A DNA stretch of 64,000 nt from contig NZ_MNAN01000026.1 of NCBI RefSeq assembly GCF_001854475.1, positions 466,413 through 530,412 of the forward strand, in the 5' to 3' direction. Source of the stretch: Pseudoalteromonas byunsanensis. GTDB lineage: Bacteria > Pseudomonadota > Gammaproteobacteria > Enterobacterales > Alteromonadaceae. The notes beneath the pieces are model-generated. The model was not told where the DNA came from and did no database searches. It saw nothing but the letters and a program-made list of their open reading frames with translations. Shown here piece by piece: positions 8,154 to 15,633 of the stretch. Made by a program: the position numbers and the translations under genes. Position 1 is the first letter of the stretch. Each line of letters begins with the position of its first letter.

Positions 8154-8927
8154 CTATACTGCTGGAATATCTGAAGGACGGGCAAATTCTGGATATAATG
8201 CCCAACCAGTCCGTTCTAAATCCACATAACCACTGGCCGTACCAAACAAGCAAATTAACGCTTCTCCCTGTTCGGAGTTAAATACCAACTTTGAATGATT
8301 AGTATGAAAAGCAGCCGATGAGTTTACCGCTTTTCTACGCTCAGCGTATAAGTGCCAGTCATTTCCGCAATCAACCACTGAAGTCATCGCGCCAGAAACG
8401 CTACCTGAGAGTAATTTTAGGTAACATGCAGAAGTCAATGCTCCTTGTTGATAGCCCGACGACCAATTATTGTCTATGCGAGAAGGGTGTGAAGTATTGG
8501 TTCTAGTCCACTTTAAACGCAAAATATTAAAGTAGCCATTTACATATCCGTCATACACTGTAGCCCTAAAATCAGCAGCAACCCCATTGCCAGTATGGTC
8601 CGTATCATAGGCAGGAATACCATGTATGGTTGCTTCTTTAATTACTTCTAGATTAGTGTAAATCGTATTGAAGCCTTTAATGGCAGTGCCGCTAGCAGGC
8701 TCCATTCCCTGATTCCGACTGAGCAATATGTGAGACGATTCACTACGTGCACCACTGATGTAGCTATCTACTTTTGTGCTTGCCTGCGCGATAGTTGTAT
8801 CCACCTCACCCATCTTGGCACTAACGGTACTATTAATCTGCCCAATTTGGTCCTGTACGGTTTGGGTTAAGCTATCCGCTGCAGTCACCACTTCGGTTAG
8901 GCGCTGCGTCATCGTTTTTTCTGACAT
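8154..8927 (-). CDS. tail fibre/receptor-binding protein, module 4
   Basis: 257 aa; AAGGAG precedes the ATG. Residues 1-55 form a heptad-rich helix (SLTQTVQDQIGQINSTVSAK) like the shafts of other fibres in this locus. The rest is a beta-rich domain with many aromatic residues (GYFNILRLKWTRTNTSHPSR; FGTASGYVDLERTGWALYPE), a likely receptor-binding tip. No enzymatic motif is recognised. It is the adhesin unit of the J4-I4 module. Confidence 0.6.
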   Translation of the reverse strand: MSEKTMTQRLTEVVTAADSLTQTVQDQIGQINSTVSAKMGEVDTTIAQASTKVDSYISGARSESSHILLSRNQGMEPASGTAIKGFNTIYTNLEVIKEATIHGIPAYDTDHTGNGVAADFRATVYDGYVNGYFNILRLKWTRTNTSHPSRIDNNWSSGYQQGALTSACYLKLLSGSVSGAMTSVVDCGNDWHLYAERRKAVNSSAAFHTNHSKLVFNSEQGEALICLFGTASGYVDLERTGWALYPEFARPSDIPAV

Positions 8928-8940
8928 GAAAACTCCTTAG

Positions 8941-9501
8941 TTATTGAGCTTGCTCTAAAGCCACTAAACGCAGCTCTTGTTCGATTTGACGTTGCATGGT
9001 GTTAAGCTGTACCAACGCCATATCGGCAAGCTCTCTGTCCACAATGATATTGAGGTTGTCGACACCCACTTTGACTTCCACACTGTCTGATGGAATTTGT
9101 GCCAGTGACAAGGTTAGCCACTGCAACACTTTTACATCGGGGGTGCGATAACCCAAAGTGGTGTTTTCTTGTGAGTACACGCCCAATAAAATCAGCTCAG
9201 GCTCACCTTCGCCACTGTGATCAGGGGACTCAATAAATACGCCAATTTCGCGAATGGCATATTCCAATGGCGCATCAAATTTAGCGGCAATTTTTAGCTC
9301 GCTGGTTTCACCATCGCTATAATCAGTATCAACAATAGCAACACGCTCTTTTTCGCCCTTAAGCGCCGTTTGTGTTTTGCTTGGTGTATATGCAGCATCA
9401 CCAAAGGCCATATGACTAATTTTGCCTTTAAAGCCACGCTGTGTAGCGCTGAGCAAAGCGTTTAGCCCCGCTTGAGTAAACTGCAAGGTTAATGCAGACA
9501 T
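8941..9501 (-). CDS. tail-collar fibre N-terminal-type protein H4
   Basis: 186 aa. It has the fibre-attachment pattern 'LTQAGLNALLSATQRGFKGKISHMAFGDAAYTPSKTQTALKGEKERV ... YAIREIGVFIE' of phage tail-collar fibre N-terminal domains (PF12571-like) without a long fibre behind it. Paralogues occur at 26008-26556 and 37902-38429. It probably links baseplate I4 to the separately encoded fibre downstream. Its start overlaps the I4 stop. Confidence 0.75.
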   Translation of the reverse strand: MSALTLQFTQAGLNALLSATQRGFKGKISHMAFGDAAYTPSKTQTALKGEKERVAIVDTDYSDGETSELKIAAKFDAPLEYAIREIGVFIESPDHSGEGEPELILLGVYSQENTTLGYRTPDVKVLQWLTLSLAQIPSDSVEVKVGVDNLNIIVDRELADMALVQLNTMQRQIEQELRLVALEQAQ

Positions 9502-10349
9502 TAAGTCGCTCCTTGTAAGGTTAAATGGTTAAACTGAATGCGTGTTAATAGCGCAGAAATGCCCTGAGAAATTGCAGCGGGTTCTGGTGCTAACCCCAAC
9601 CAAGCGGCCTGATATTCACAACGAGCCAAGGTACTTTTTCCTGCTAATACAACCGCTGTTTTTCCATGCGTTTGTTCCGGTGTAACCCCTTGGAATTGAG
9701 CGTGTTTATCTACACTGGCAAGACCATGCTGGGTCGCTATAGAAGCGCCGGTTTTAAGTGCAATGCTATCTGGACGAACCCCTTTAAATGCCCCATCCTT
9801 GCGGGCGAGTCCAATCCTTGCACCACTAAACAACCCAGTTCCAAAAGATTCTTTTAATGAGATACCAAGCTGAACCTCAACATGTACCGCGGCACGTTTC
9901 GCGGTATCTACAATACGTTTAACCTGCTCCAACATAGCTTTAGTAAGCAATCCCTGCTCATTGCTATCTAGGTTCTGATTCACTAGTGCGTGTACTATCA
10001 CGGTCCCGCGCTTGGCACCTTCGCTTTGCCACCATTCTTGAATATCCGTTTCAATACCTAGACTATCCAATGCTTTTTTGAGCGCATAAGGCGTTGCTTT
10101 ATAACGATGCACTTCAAATGCATCAGCAATCACTTGACGTTTATTCTTTTCACTCCAAGCGTCGTTCCAGTCATCGACAGATAGCGACCATGCTAACCAC
10201 GGCAATAGCTGTACCGGACATTTTTGCGGGTGCCAAATGTCATGCAACAACTGGGTTTTATCTGGGTAGGTCAATAACTGAGTCAAAGCCTCCAATAACC
10301 GACTGGCATTACTTGGCAATAACTTTGGTAAGTTTTCAAAATTATCCAT
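9501..10349 (-). CDS. baseplate protein gpI-like, copy 4
   Basis: 282 aa. It has the gpI hallmark 'LTYPDKTQLLHDIWHPQKCPVQLLPWLAWSLSVDDWNDAWSEKNKRQVIADAFEVHRYKATPYALKKAL', the P2 tail protein I family. The C-terminal ~110 residues (SGARIGLARKDGAFKGVRPD onwards) extend past the usual gpI end, as they do in the copies at 38559 and 26656 but not in 33579. The start overlaps the J4 stop (TAATG). gpI forms the outer wedge with gpJ and carries the fibres. Confidence 0.88.
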   Translation of the reverse strand: MDNFENLPKLLPSNASRLLEALTQLLTYPDKTQLLHDIWHPQKCPVQLLPWLAWSLSVDDWNDAWSEKNKRQVIADAFEVHRYKATPYALKKALDSLGIETDIQEWWQSEGAKRGTVIVHALVNQNLDSNEQGLLTKAMLEQVKRIVDTAKRAAVHVEVQLGISLKESFGTGLFSGARIGLARKDGAFKGVRPDSIALKTGASIATQHGLASVDKHAQFQGVTPEQTHGKTAVVLAGKSTLARCEYQAAWLGLAPEPAAISQGISALLTRIQFNHLTLQGAT

Positions 10350-11239
10350 TACTCGCCCTCTACAACCACCGCATGAACTTTAATATCAGTGCATACAGCA
10401 ACCTCATTGGCTGCAACCTGAATGTCATCAGCAGGGCTTATAATCCGGCCACTTTCAACACCGCTTTGGTTAAGCGCTGCAAACAGACCCATCTGGTTAA
10501 TATCTCTACCCAATAAACTTTGCTGTGCCAAATATTGATTCAATGCTGCTTTGACCGTCTGCGCTACAACCGATGCAGCGGGGCCTGGTGCAATATTAAT
10601 TGCGACTTCCAGTGCAAATTTCTTCGTAACGGGGCCTACTATTGCCACCCTGTCACCCAGCGGCCTTACTTTGGAAGCATGATTGCTCATGCTTCCATCA
10701 GCATTTAATCCGAAGTAGCTATATAACGTGTTCAACAAATCGTCCGATGGTTGACCGTCTTGCTCATGACTTAAAACAGTCAAGTGAATATCACAAGGTT
10801 CGGGGCTTATTACATAAACATCTTTTACTCTCGTATCCGCCGAAAGTGCATGAAATTGATATGCCTGCCTACTGCCTGCGGTGTTCAACCCTTCAAATAC
10901 CATTTGAATGCGACGTTTAAACCGCTCATCAGTTTCATTATCTTGCCGTGCTAAGTTGTAACGTGCAGCGATAGCATCCAAGTCATTTCCTTTGGCACTG
11001 GCTAGCATATTAGCTTTGATAGCGTCGTTGAGTTTACCGTCAAACAATAGCTGCTGATAAGCCATCATTTCTAACATGACTTGCATAGGCTCCGACTCAA
11101 AGCTCAATGCCTCAGCATATTGAGGGTATTGAGATAACAACCGCCCTTTGAGCTGTGAAAGTTTTTGTTCAAAATCCAGCTCTGTAATGGTGTCAGGTAA
11201 TGGCACCTTGGACATATCTAATAAATTAAAAACGCGCAT
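10349..11239 (-). CDS. baseplate wedge protein gpJ-like, copy 4
   Basis: 296 aa from the ATG at 11239 (AGAGG 6 nt upstream). It begins MRVFNLLDMSKVPLPDTITE; the body includes 'LDAIAARYNLARQDNETDERFKRRIQMVFEGLNTAGSRQAYQFHAL' and ends with 'SGVESGRIISPADDIQVAANEVAVC', the Baseplate_J (PF04865) pattern. It is closest in sequence to copy 2 (shared NTAG.., SADTRVKDV / TADPRVKDV, ISP.D.I). Its leader holds a terminator and three tandem promoters, so this copy, which leads directly into the core tail genes, looks the most heavily controlled. Confidence 0.9.
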   Translation of the reverse strand: MRVFNLLDMSKVPLPDTITELDFEQKLSQLKGRLLSQYPQYAEALSFESEPMQVMLEMMAYQQLLFDGKLNDAIKANMLASAKGNDLDAIAARYNLARQDNETDERFKRRIQMVFEGLNTAGSRQAYQFHALSADTRVKDVYVISPEPCDIHLTVLSHEQDGQPSDDLLNTLYSYFGLNADGSMSNHASKVRPLGDRVAIVGPVTKKFALEVAINIAPGPAASVVAQTVKAALNQYLAQQSLLGRDINQMGLFAALNQSGVESGRIISPADDIQVAANEVAVCTDIKVHAVVVEGE

Positions 11240-11260
11240 AAAGTACCTCTGATGGCCCAT

Positions 11261-11287
11261 AAAAAAAGCCTGCACCGAAGTGCAGGC
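11261..11287 (-). terminator. leader terminator T1, immediately before J4
   Basis: On the minus strand a GCCTGCAC/GTGCAGGC stem closed by a UUCG tetraloop is followed by seven T. It ends 22 nt before the J4 start codon and about 95 nt after the predicted start of promoter P1, so J4 requires readthrough. Confidence 0.88.
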
Positions 11288-11364
11288 CAATTTGCTTGGA
11301 TAATGGAGCTTGTTGTAACCAAACGCTGTACTAAAGCATTTAGCTAATCATTCAGCATATATGT

Positions 11365-11407
11365 ATCTTACTGATTTTTATGATATAAAACAGGTCAAGA
11401 TTGTCCT
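11365..11407 (-). promoter_or_regulatory. late-type promoter P1 (before J4)
   Basis: Minus strand: imperfect palindrome AGGACAATCTTGACCT, then 22 nt after TTGACC, then TAAGAT (11370-11365) as -10. The predicted transcript start is near 11358. Confidence 0.7.
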
Positions 11408-11554
11408 ATTGTAACGATTTAGATTAGAGCGTACACCGTGTACTTATTTCTCAGTGTAAACATTTAGGTAAGCACCTGGTAAAAAAGTTTCATATCACTT
11501 TCATTTTTTGCCTTTTAAGCAACCCCATCACTGAACAGGTTACTTAATTACATA

Positions 11555-11584
11555 CCCAGAAACTCTATTACTGTAGTCTCTAGG
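11555..11584 (-). repeat. conserved hairpin element, copy 1
   Basis: Minus strand CCTAGAGA-N14-TTTCTGGG. The arms still pair through G-U wobbles where copy 2 has perfect pairs, suggesting a conserved RNA structure. The same stretch also reads as a short open frame in both copies. Confidence 0.5.
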
Positions 11585-11614
11585 CATGTAACACGCCACT
11601 TTATTTTTGCCAAT

Positions 11615-11640
11615 AAAAAGCCTGCTCAAGCGAGCAGGCT
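11615..11640 (-). terminator. terminator T2 after promoter P2
   Basis: AGCCTGCTC/GAGCAGGCT stem with a 4-nt loop and T-tracts on both sides (bidirectional). It ends about 95 nt after the P2 start, so P2 alone would yield a short RNA. Confidence 0.85.
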
Positions 11641-11709
11641 TTTTATACAAAGATGGGTCTGTACTTGCTAAATAACTTAGCTTTTTTAACTAACTTTATT
11701 AATCAGCAT
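11616..11709 (-). ncRNA. predicted short leader RNA from P2
   Basis: Inferred about 95-nt transcript between the P2 -10 box and terminator T2. It shares its layout and several sequence blocks with the P3 leader (ACAG(A/T)CCCA.CTT before the terminator). It may be a 6S-like Q-leader RNA of the lambda type; no direct evidence of expression. Confidence 0.4.
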
Positions 11710-11715
11710 ATGTGT

Positions 11716-11760
11716 ATCTTACTGATTTTTATTATTTAAAACAGGTCAATCTCGTCCTGT
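11716..11760 (-). promoter_or_regulatory. late-type promoter P2
   Basis: Minus strand ACAGGACGAGATTGACCTGT palindrome, 22 nt after TTGACC, then TAAGAT (11721-11716). Confidence 0.7.
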
Positions 11761-11915
11761 GATAACAGCTTAGACTAAGGCTTACATCAAGGATTTTAAA
11801 ACATTTAAACGAATGCTATCTAACATCACACATCATTGTTAAACTATTGAAAAATTTAGTAATACTTTACTTTTAGCCAGGCACTTCAGCCTTGACTGGG
11901 TTGCTTTGTTGCATA

Positions 11916-11945
11916 CCTAGAGACTTCATTGCAGCAATCTCTAGG
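11916..11945 (-). repeat. conserved hairpin element, copy 2
   Basis: Perfect 8-bp inverted repeat CCTAGAGA-N14-TCTCTAGG, the counterpart of the element at 11555-11584. Confidence 0.55.
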
Positions 11946-11974
11946 TATATAACACACCATTTTATTTTTGCGAA

Positions 11975-12070
11975 TAAAAAAGCCTGCTCAAATGAGCAGG
12001 CTTTTAAAACAAGTTGGGACTGTGTTTGCCAAGTAACGACTCACTCTTGATTGAGTTGATTAATCAGCAT
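11975..12070 (-). ncRNA. predicted short leader RNA from P3
   Basis: Inferred about 95-nt transcript from the P3 -10 box to terminator T3, homologous to the P2 leader. Function unknown. Confidence 0.4.
11976..12001 (-). terminator. terminator T3 after promoter P3
   Basis: GCCTGCTC/GAGCAGGC stem with a 4-nt loop and T-tracts on both sides. Confidence 0.85.
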
Positions 12071-12076
12071 ATGTGT

Positions 12077-12120
12077 ATCTTACTGATTTGTTTGACTTAA
12101 AACAGGTCAATGCTGTCCGG
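12077..12120 (-). promoter_or_regulatory. late-type promoter P3
   Basis: Minus strand CCGGACAGCATTGACCTGTT, 22 nt after TTGACC, then TAAGAT (12082-12077). It lies just downstream of the last gene of module 3. Confidence 0.7.
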
Positions 12121-12150
12121 TTTTAAAAATCAGTATCTCATTCACCCAAA

Positions 12151-12675
12151 CTAACTCGCAGTTTGCACCGCTCGCACTACATAGAATGTAATGTGGCTGA
12201 TGCTAAACCGTGGCTCCATAAACTCTTCATTTAGTAACGCAGAGAATACTTCAAAGCGACCAGACGTAGGAAAGTTAAAAGTCGCACTAAACTGACCACC
12301 ACTTACTTCAATTGGAAAATAAATTCGACGACCATCATCGCGCAGTACAGGCAACAAAAATGATTCATCAGCAATGTCCAATTGACCGCTCAAGGTGACA
12401 CTTTGCCCCTCCTCCACGGTAACTTTTATTACCTGTTGCGATGTAAGATCACTGGGCACTTTAATTGCTCCCGCAACGGAGTGCAATTGAACGTCGGCTA
12501 ATACCGGCTCTTGTGACTGTTCAGCGAGTTCCTTTTGCTGTTGCTCTGCATGATACTGTGAATACCAAAGCTGTGCTTGCTCTTTGGACTCCCAGCGCTG
12601 TCCAGATTCAGGGTGAGTGAGTAAATAAGTGCCATTTAATTTAATGGCTTGTTTTTGATTGCACCAGTTAAACAT
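12151..12675 (-). CDS. fibre-associated protein, unknown
   Basis: 174 aa; AAGGAG before the ATG. The N-terminal part (NGTYLLTHPESGQRWESKEQAQLWYSQYHAEQQQKE) is helical; from residue ~60 a beta-sandwich-like domain follows (VTVEEGQSVTLSGQLDIADE; SGGQFSATFNFPTSGRFEVF). It is the last gene of module 3, 9 bp after a fibre-like gene, so it is probably a fibre accessory or assembly protein. No family is recognised with confidence. Confidence 0.45.
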   Translation of the reverse strand: MFNWCNQKQAIKLNGTYLLTHPESGQRWESKEQAQLWYSQYHAEQQQKELAEQSQEPVLADVQLHSVAGAIKVPSDLTSQQVIKVTVEEGQSVTLSGQLDIADESFLLPVLRDDGRRIYFPIEVSGGQFSATFNFPTSGRFEVFSALLNEEFMEPRFSISHITFYVVRAVQTAS

Positions 12676-12684
12676 AAAGGCTCC

Positions 12685-14058
12685 TTAAGCAAAGTAAACG
12701 CGTGACAATGAATCGGTTTTTATGTTGCTTCCGCTGTAATAGAACTGAAAGTACTGATACACCAGTAAAGCATTATGAATAGGTGAGTAGGCGATAAATT
12801 GTGGATGACCGTGCCCGTGATATGCGGCGGTTGTACTATTGTTATTACTTGGAGACACGGACTCCAACGTTGCCCTAATAGTATTCCCAAACGCTGGTAA
12901 GTGAACCCTACCTTTAAAGCTCCTAGTAATAGCATAATTTGTTGTTTGTCCACTAACCAAACCCTCGTTATAACGAACCAAGTTCTGCTGGGTAATGACG
13001 GGCATATCATGATATTCGTTATTGTGAACCGCCAGCTCTTTTCGATTAGGTGGCCTTGTCACAGGTAACGCAGAAAACGTTGTACCAAAACCTGTTTGCG
13101 CATTAATTGCTTGCTGGACACTAGTGGGTGTGATGGTTTGCGTATGCAGTGGTAATAAACCATTACTGATGGCCCAGCTCTCAAACGCGCTTTCACTGAC
13201 AAACGTTTGTGCCACCTTTTGTACCCAGTTTACCCCATCAAACTCATGTAAGATGCCCGCATCTACCGAATATAACTTTTTGCTATCTTTGTCTTGATAT
13301 AGCTTAAAGTAATCTAGCTCTTGTAGCGACTCAACGGTAAAGCTCCCCGCCTTGTAAGTTGTTAACTGCTTAGAGCTGGCTGTATAGCTAAACAAGGTGG
13401 TGTTGTTATCTGGTAATACAAACATACCGATTTGCGCAGTACCATCCGATGGCACTAGCGCAGGGATCCTTGTAGCTTTTGCGACATCCCCTTTAGCGTC
13501 AATTGTTACAATAGCGGCTGGGTTAGCAGTGCCCACACGAGTCCCCGCGTCGTAATACACACTGAAGGTACCAGCATCATAATTCGCCATGCTAAGCATA
13601 TGGCATGCACCAAACGCTTGGGAGCCACTGGCTATTTCTGCGGCGGTATTATCGTAGTAATCCAGCCTAAACTCTGGCTCACCTAGACGGTACGTAGGGT
13701 CTATCAGCCTGTCAGGTAAATTACTTAAGCTTTGCTCAACATTGGCCACAAGGTTTGCAGTAATTTCATTAAACTTAGCCTCAAGACCAGGCAGCAAGCT
13801 CAAATGCGCACTTTGCTCAAGCAGTTTAGCTTGTAGTTCTTTAACCAAGTCACTGGCATTATTAATCGTATCCGTCGCGTCATCCAAATGCTCTTCTGCC
13901 ACCGCCACTAGGGCGGCCTCTAAATTAGCGCTGCTTGAGAGCTTTTGAATGGCATTGCTGACTAAGGTTTGCTCTTCTGCGCTGAGCTTTTCATTGCTGC
14001 GCATTTTGGTCACTAAATGGTCGACCATTTCCTGAATGGCGTTATTGATGGTTGCCAT
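12685..14058 (-). CDS. fibre-like structural protein with coiled-coil base
   Basis: 457 aa; AGAGGA before the ATG. Residues 1-125 are helical/coiled coil (EMVDHLVTKMRSNEKLSAEE; NASDLVKELQAKLLEQSAHL). The rest is beta-rich with several propeller-like strands (YYDAGTRVGTANPAAIVTID; FVLPDNNTTLFSYTASSKQL) and an aromatic C-terminus with 'YHGHGHPQFIAYSPIHNALL'. It is probably a fibre or tip associated with the DUF4815 block. Exact role unknown. Confidence 0.5.
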   Translation of the reverse strand: MATINNAIQEMVDHLVTKMRSNEKLSAEEQTLVSNAIQKLSSSANLEAALVAVAEEHLDDATDTINNASDLVKELQAKLLEQSAHLSLLPGLEAKFNEITANLVANVEQSLSNLPDRLIDPTYRLGEPEFRLDYYDNTAAEIASGSQAFGACHMLSMANYDAGTFSVYYDAGTRVGTANPAAIVTIDAKGDVAKATRIPALVPSDGTAQIGMFVLPDNNTTLFSYTASSKQLTTYKAGSFTVESLQELDYFKLYQDKDSKKLYSVDAGILHEFDGVNWVQKVAQTFVSESAFESWAISNGLLPLHTQTITPTSVQQAINAQTGFGTTFSALPVTRPPNRKELAVHNNEYHDMPVITQQNLVRYNEGLVSGQTTNYAITRSFKGRVHLPAFGNTIRATLESVSPSNNNSTTAAYHGHGHPQFIAYSPIHNALLVYQYFQFYYSGSNIKTDSLSRVYFA

Positions 14059-14067
14059 AATGTCCTC

Positions 14068-14385
14068 TTAGAGTGGGTATAAAGACTCACCTAGTAGGTG
14101 ATTGATTTTTTGTTTACGGTGAAGTTCTGAGTGTTCAGCGCGCTGTTCACTCATGGTCTGTACGATTGCCGCCAAAGCTTCGGTGGTATCGAGTTTTTGT
14201 TGCTCCAGTTTCTGCTGCTGAACTTGCAAAGCGTGTTGTTGCAAAGCTATTGCTTGTATCTGATCAGCCATATCCTCATCAATTTTACCAAGTGCGCTGA
14301 TCAGTCTTAAAACATCTTGCTCGAGTAAGTTGCTTTGGTGTGGCAGAGGGTACGAACGGTGAGGTGTGTTAATTTCAACGGTCAT
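14068..14385 (-). CDS. small coiled-coil protein in DUF4815 block
   Basis: 105 aa; AAGGAG before the ATG. The centre is a long heptad region very rich in Gln (IQAIALQQHALQVQQQKLEQ). No membrane segment. Position between two putative fibre proteins suggests a connector, trimerisation or chaperone role. Not assigned to a family. Confidence 0.5.
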   Translation of the reverse strand: MTVEINTPHRSYPLPHQSNLLEQDVLRLISALGKIDEDMADQIQAIALQQHALQVQQQKLEQQKLDTTEALAAIVQTMSEQRAEHSELHRKQKINHLLGESLYPL

Positions 14386-14394
14386 CTTCGCTCC

Positions 14395-15633
14395 TTAGGT
14401 TGAAAATGCGCGCAGATTCGCGATGCGGGGACGATTAGCAGCCGTGCCAACGAGCAGAAGCTTAACCCGCGTGCCTTTGGTAGCTGGGTCTTGCTCTGAA
14501 GATGGGGCAAAACTATGTACGTAATCATACTGTCGCCAGCCATTATCACTGCTGTGCTGTACACTTAAGGGCACGGTTAACCAGCTACCATCGTCCTGTT
14601 CAAGCTGTACTTCTACAGTGGCGCTATCTTGTAATACCGCCTCAAAACTTACCGTAAATCGACCGCCAACGCGGTAGCTGATCTGACGGCTGATGTAATC
14701 TGCACCAAGCATGACTTCGCCCGCCGCGCACTGGCTTCCCGCAAATAATACCGGGCTCAATGTGCTAGAACCTGATAATGTGGCGCGCACATTAACATTG
14801 CCGTTAAACTTCTTGGTTAGCTGCTGTGGCGTCCACTCTTGAATATTTTCTAGGGTAAAACTATCCGCACTACTGCCCCCCGTACCCGTTAGAGTGAAGT
14901 TCACCGATGTGTCTGAACTTGGTCTTTGCACAACGGCAAGCGCCATTAAATCAGAGGCTTGAGTAACTGATATATCACCCAAATTGACCGTACGTTGTGT
15001 GCTGGTAAACTTGGCAGCCTTAAGGTTAAAGGTCAGATCTTTATCCTGATGTGGTGTCCAAGTACTGGCGTTACTTGAAGACAGTAGTACCCCAACTTGA
15101 TAAGGCTGACTGGTTACCCAACCATGTTGTTGGTCATATTTTCCAAGTTCGGCTATTGCCACTTCATGGGCTGCGCCATCGGTCAGTACCACAATGGCGT
15201 ATTCTTGGCCAGACTGTAGTAGCACCGGTGTGAAGCTAAATAATGTGGCATCAGTCAAAGAAATAGCACTGCTTTGAACACGGCTTTGCGCCAACACGGT
15301 TTGCGTTGGAATACCTTGTACAACTTCACGAATTTGCACCTGTACTGACTCTTCTCCCTTGGCAGTAAAGAACAGCTCGACCGCGGCTATAAATCGGCTT
15401 TGCTGTAATGTGAAAGTTTGTGCCAGTGGGTCAAAGCGCTCGGTGGTAATGGTGGTAACCTGCGCCAGCGTTTCTGTGCGAATTTGACCACTACTAGTAT
15501 AGGTGGCTGTCCCTCTTGAGCCGCCTTCACCTTGGAAAATAACGGATTTTGTACCCGCTGGGATCTGCACCTCGCTTTGCGGTGGTATGGTAAAGCGTCC
15601 TGTTAACTGACCACTTGAATCGGCTTGAACCAT
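14395..15633 (-). CDS. DUF4815-associated tail structural protein (DPLAQTF motif)
   Basis: 412 aa; GGAG before the ATG, which overlaps the upstream gene's stop. Near residues 65-75 it has 'ERFDPLAQTFTLQQSRFIAA', followed by 'VELFFTAKGEESVQVQIREV' and 'VLLQSGQEYAIVVLTDGAAH'. I recognise this as the segment that in T4-like and other large myophage structural proteins lies C-terminal to DUF4815. It is therefore plausibly the split second half of a DUF4815 protein. Likely role: fibre or baseplate-peripheral structure. Confidence 0.6.
   Translation of the reverse strand: MVQADSSGQLTGRFTIPPQSEVQIPAGTKSVIFQGEGGSRGTATYTSSGQIRTETLAQVTTITTERFDPLAQTFTLQQSRFIAAVELFFTAKGEESVQVQIREVVQGIPTQTVLAQSRVQSSAISLTDATLFSFTPVLLQSGQEYAIVVLTDGAAHEVAIAELGKYDQQHGWVTSQPYQVGVLLSSSNASTWTPHQDKDLTFNLKAAKFTSTQRTVNLGDISVTQASDLMALAVVQRPSSDTSVNFTLTGTGGSSADSFTLENIQEWTPQQLTKKFNGNVNVRATLSGSSTLSPVLFAGSQCAAGEVMLGADYISRQISYRVGGRFTVSFEAVLQDSATVEVQLEQDDGSWLTVPLSVQHSSDNGWRQYDYVHSFAPSSEQDPATKGTRVKLLLVGTAANRPRIANLRAFST

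Larger units (their letters stand above)
11340..12125 (-). repeat. tandem promoter-leader-terminator repeats (about 350 bp each)
   Basis: This 860-bp gene-free gap holds three imperfect copies of one unit. Each has a GGTCAA/-10 promoter (11.39, 11.74 and 12.10 kb), a leader starting CTGA(A/T)..., and an AGCCTGC... terminator 90-100 nt on (11.27, 11.63, 11.99 kb). Two copies are followed by a CCTAGAGA-type hairpin. Unit spacing is 350-360 bp. No convincing gene is seen in it. Confidence 0.85.
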
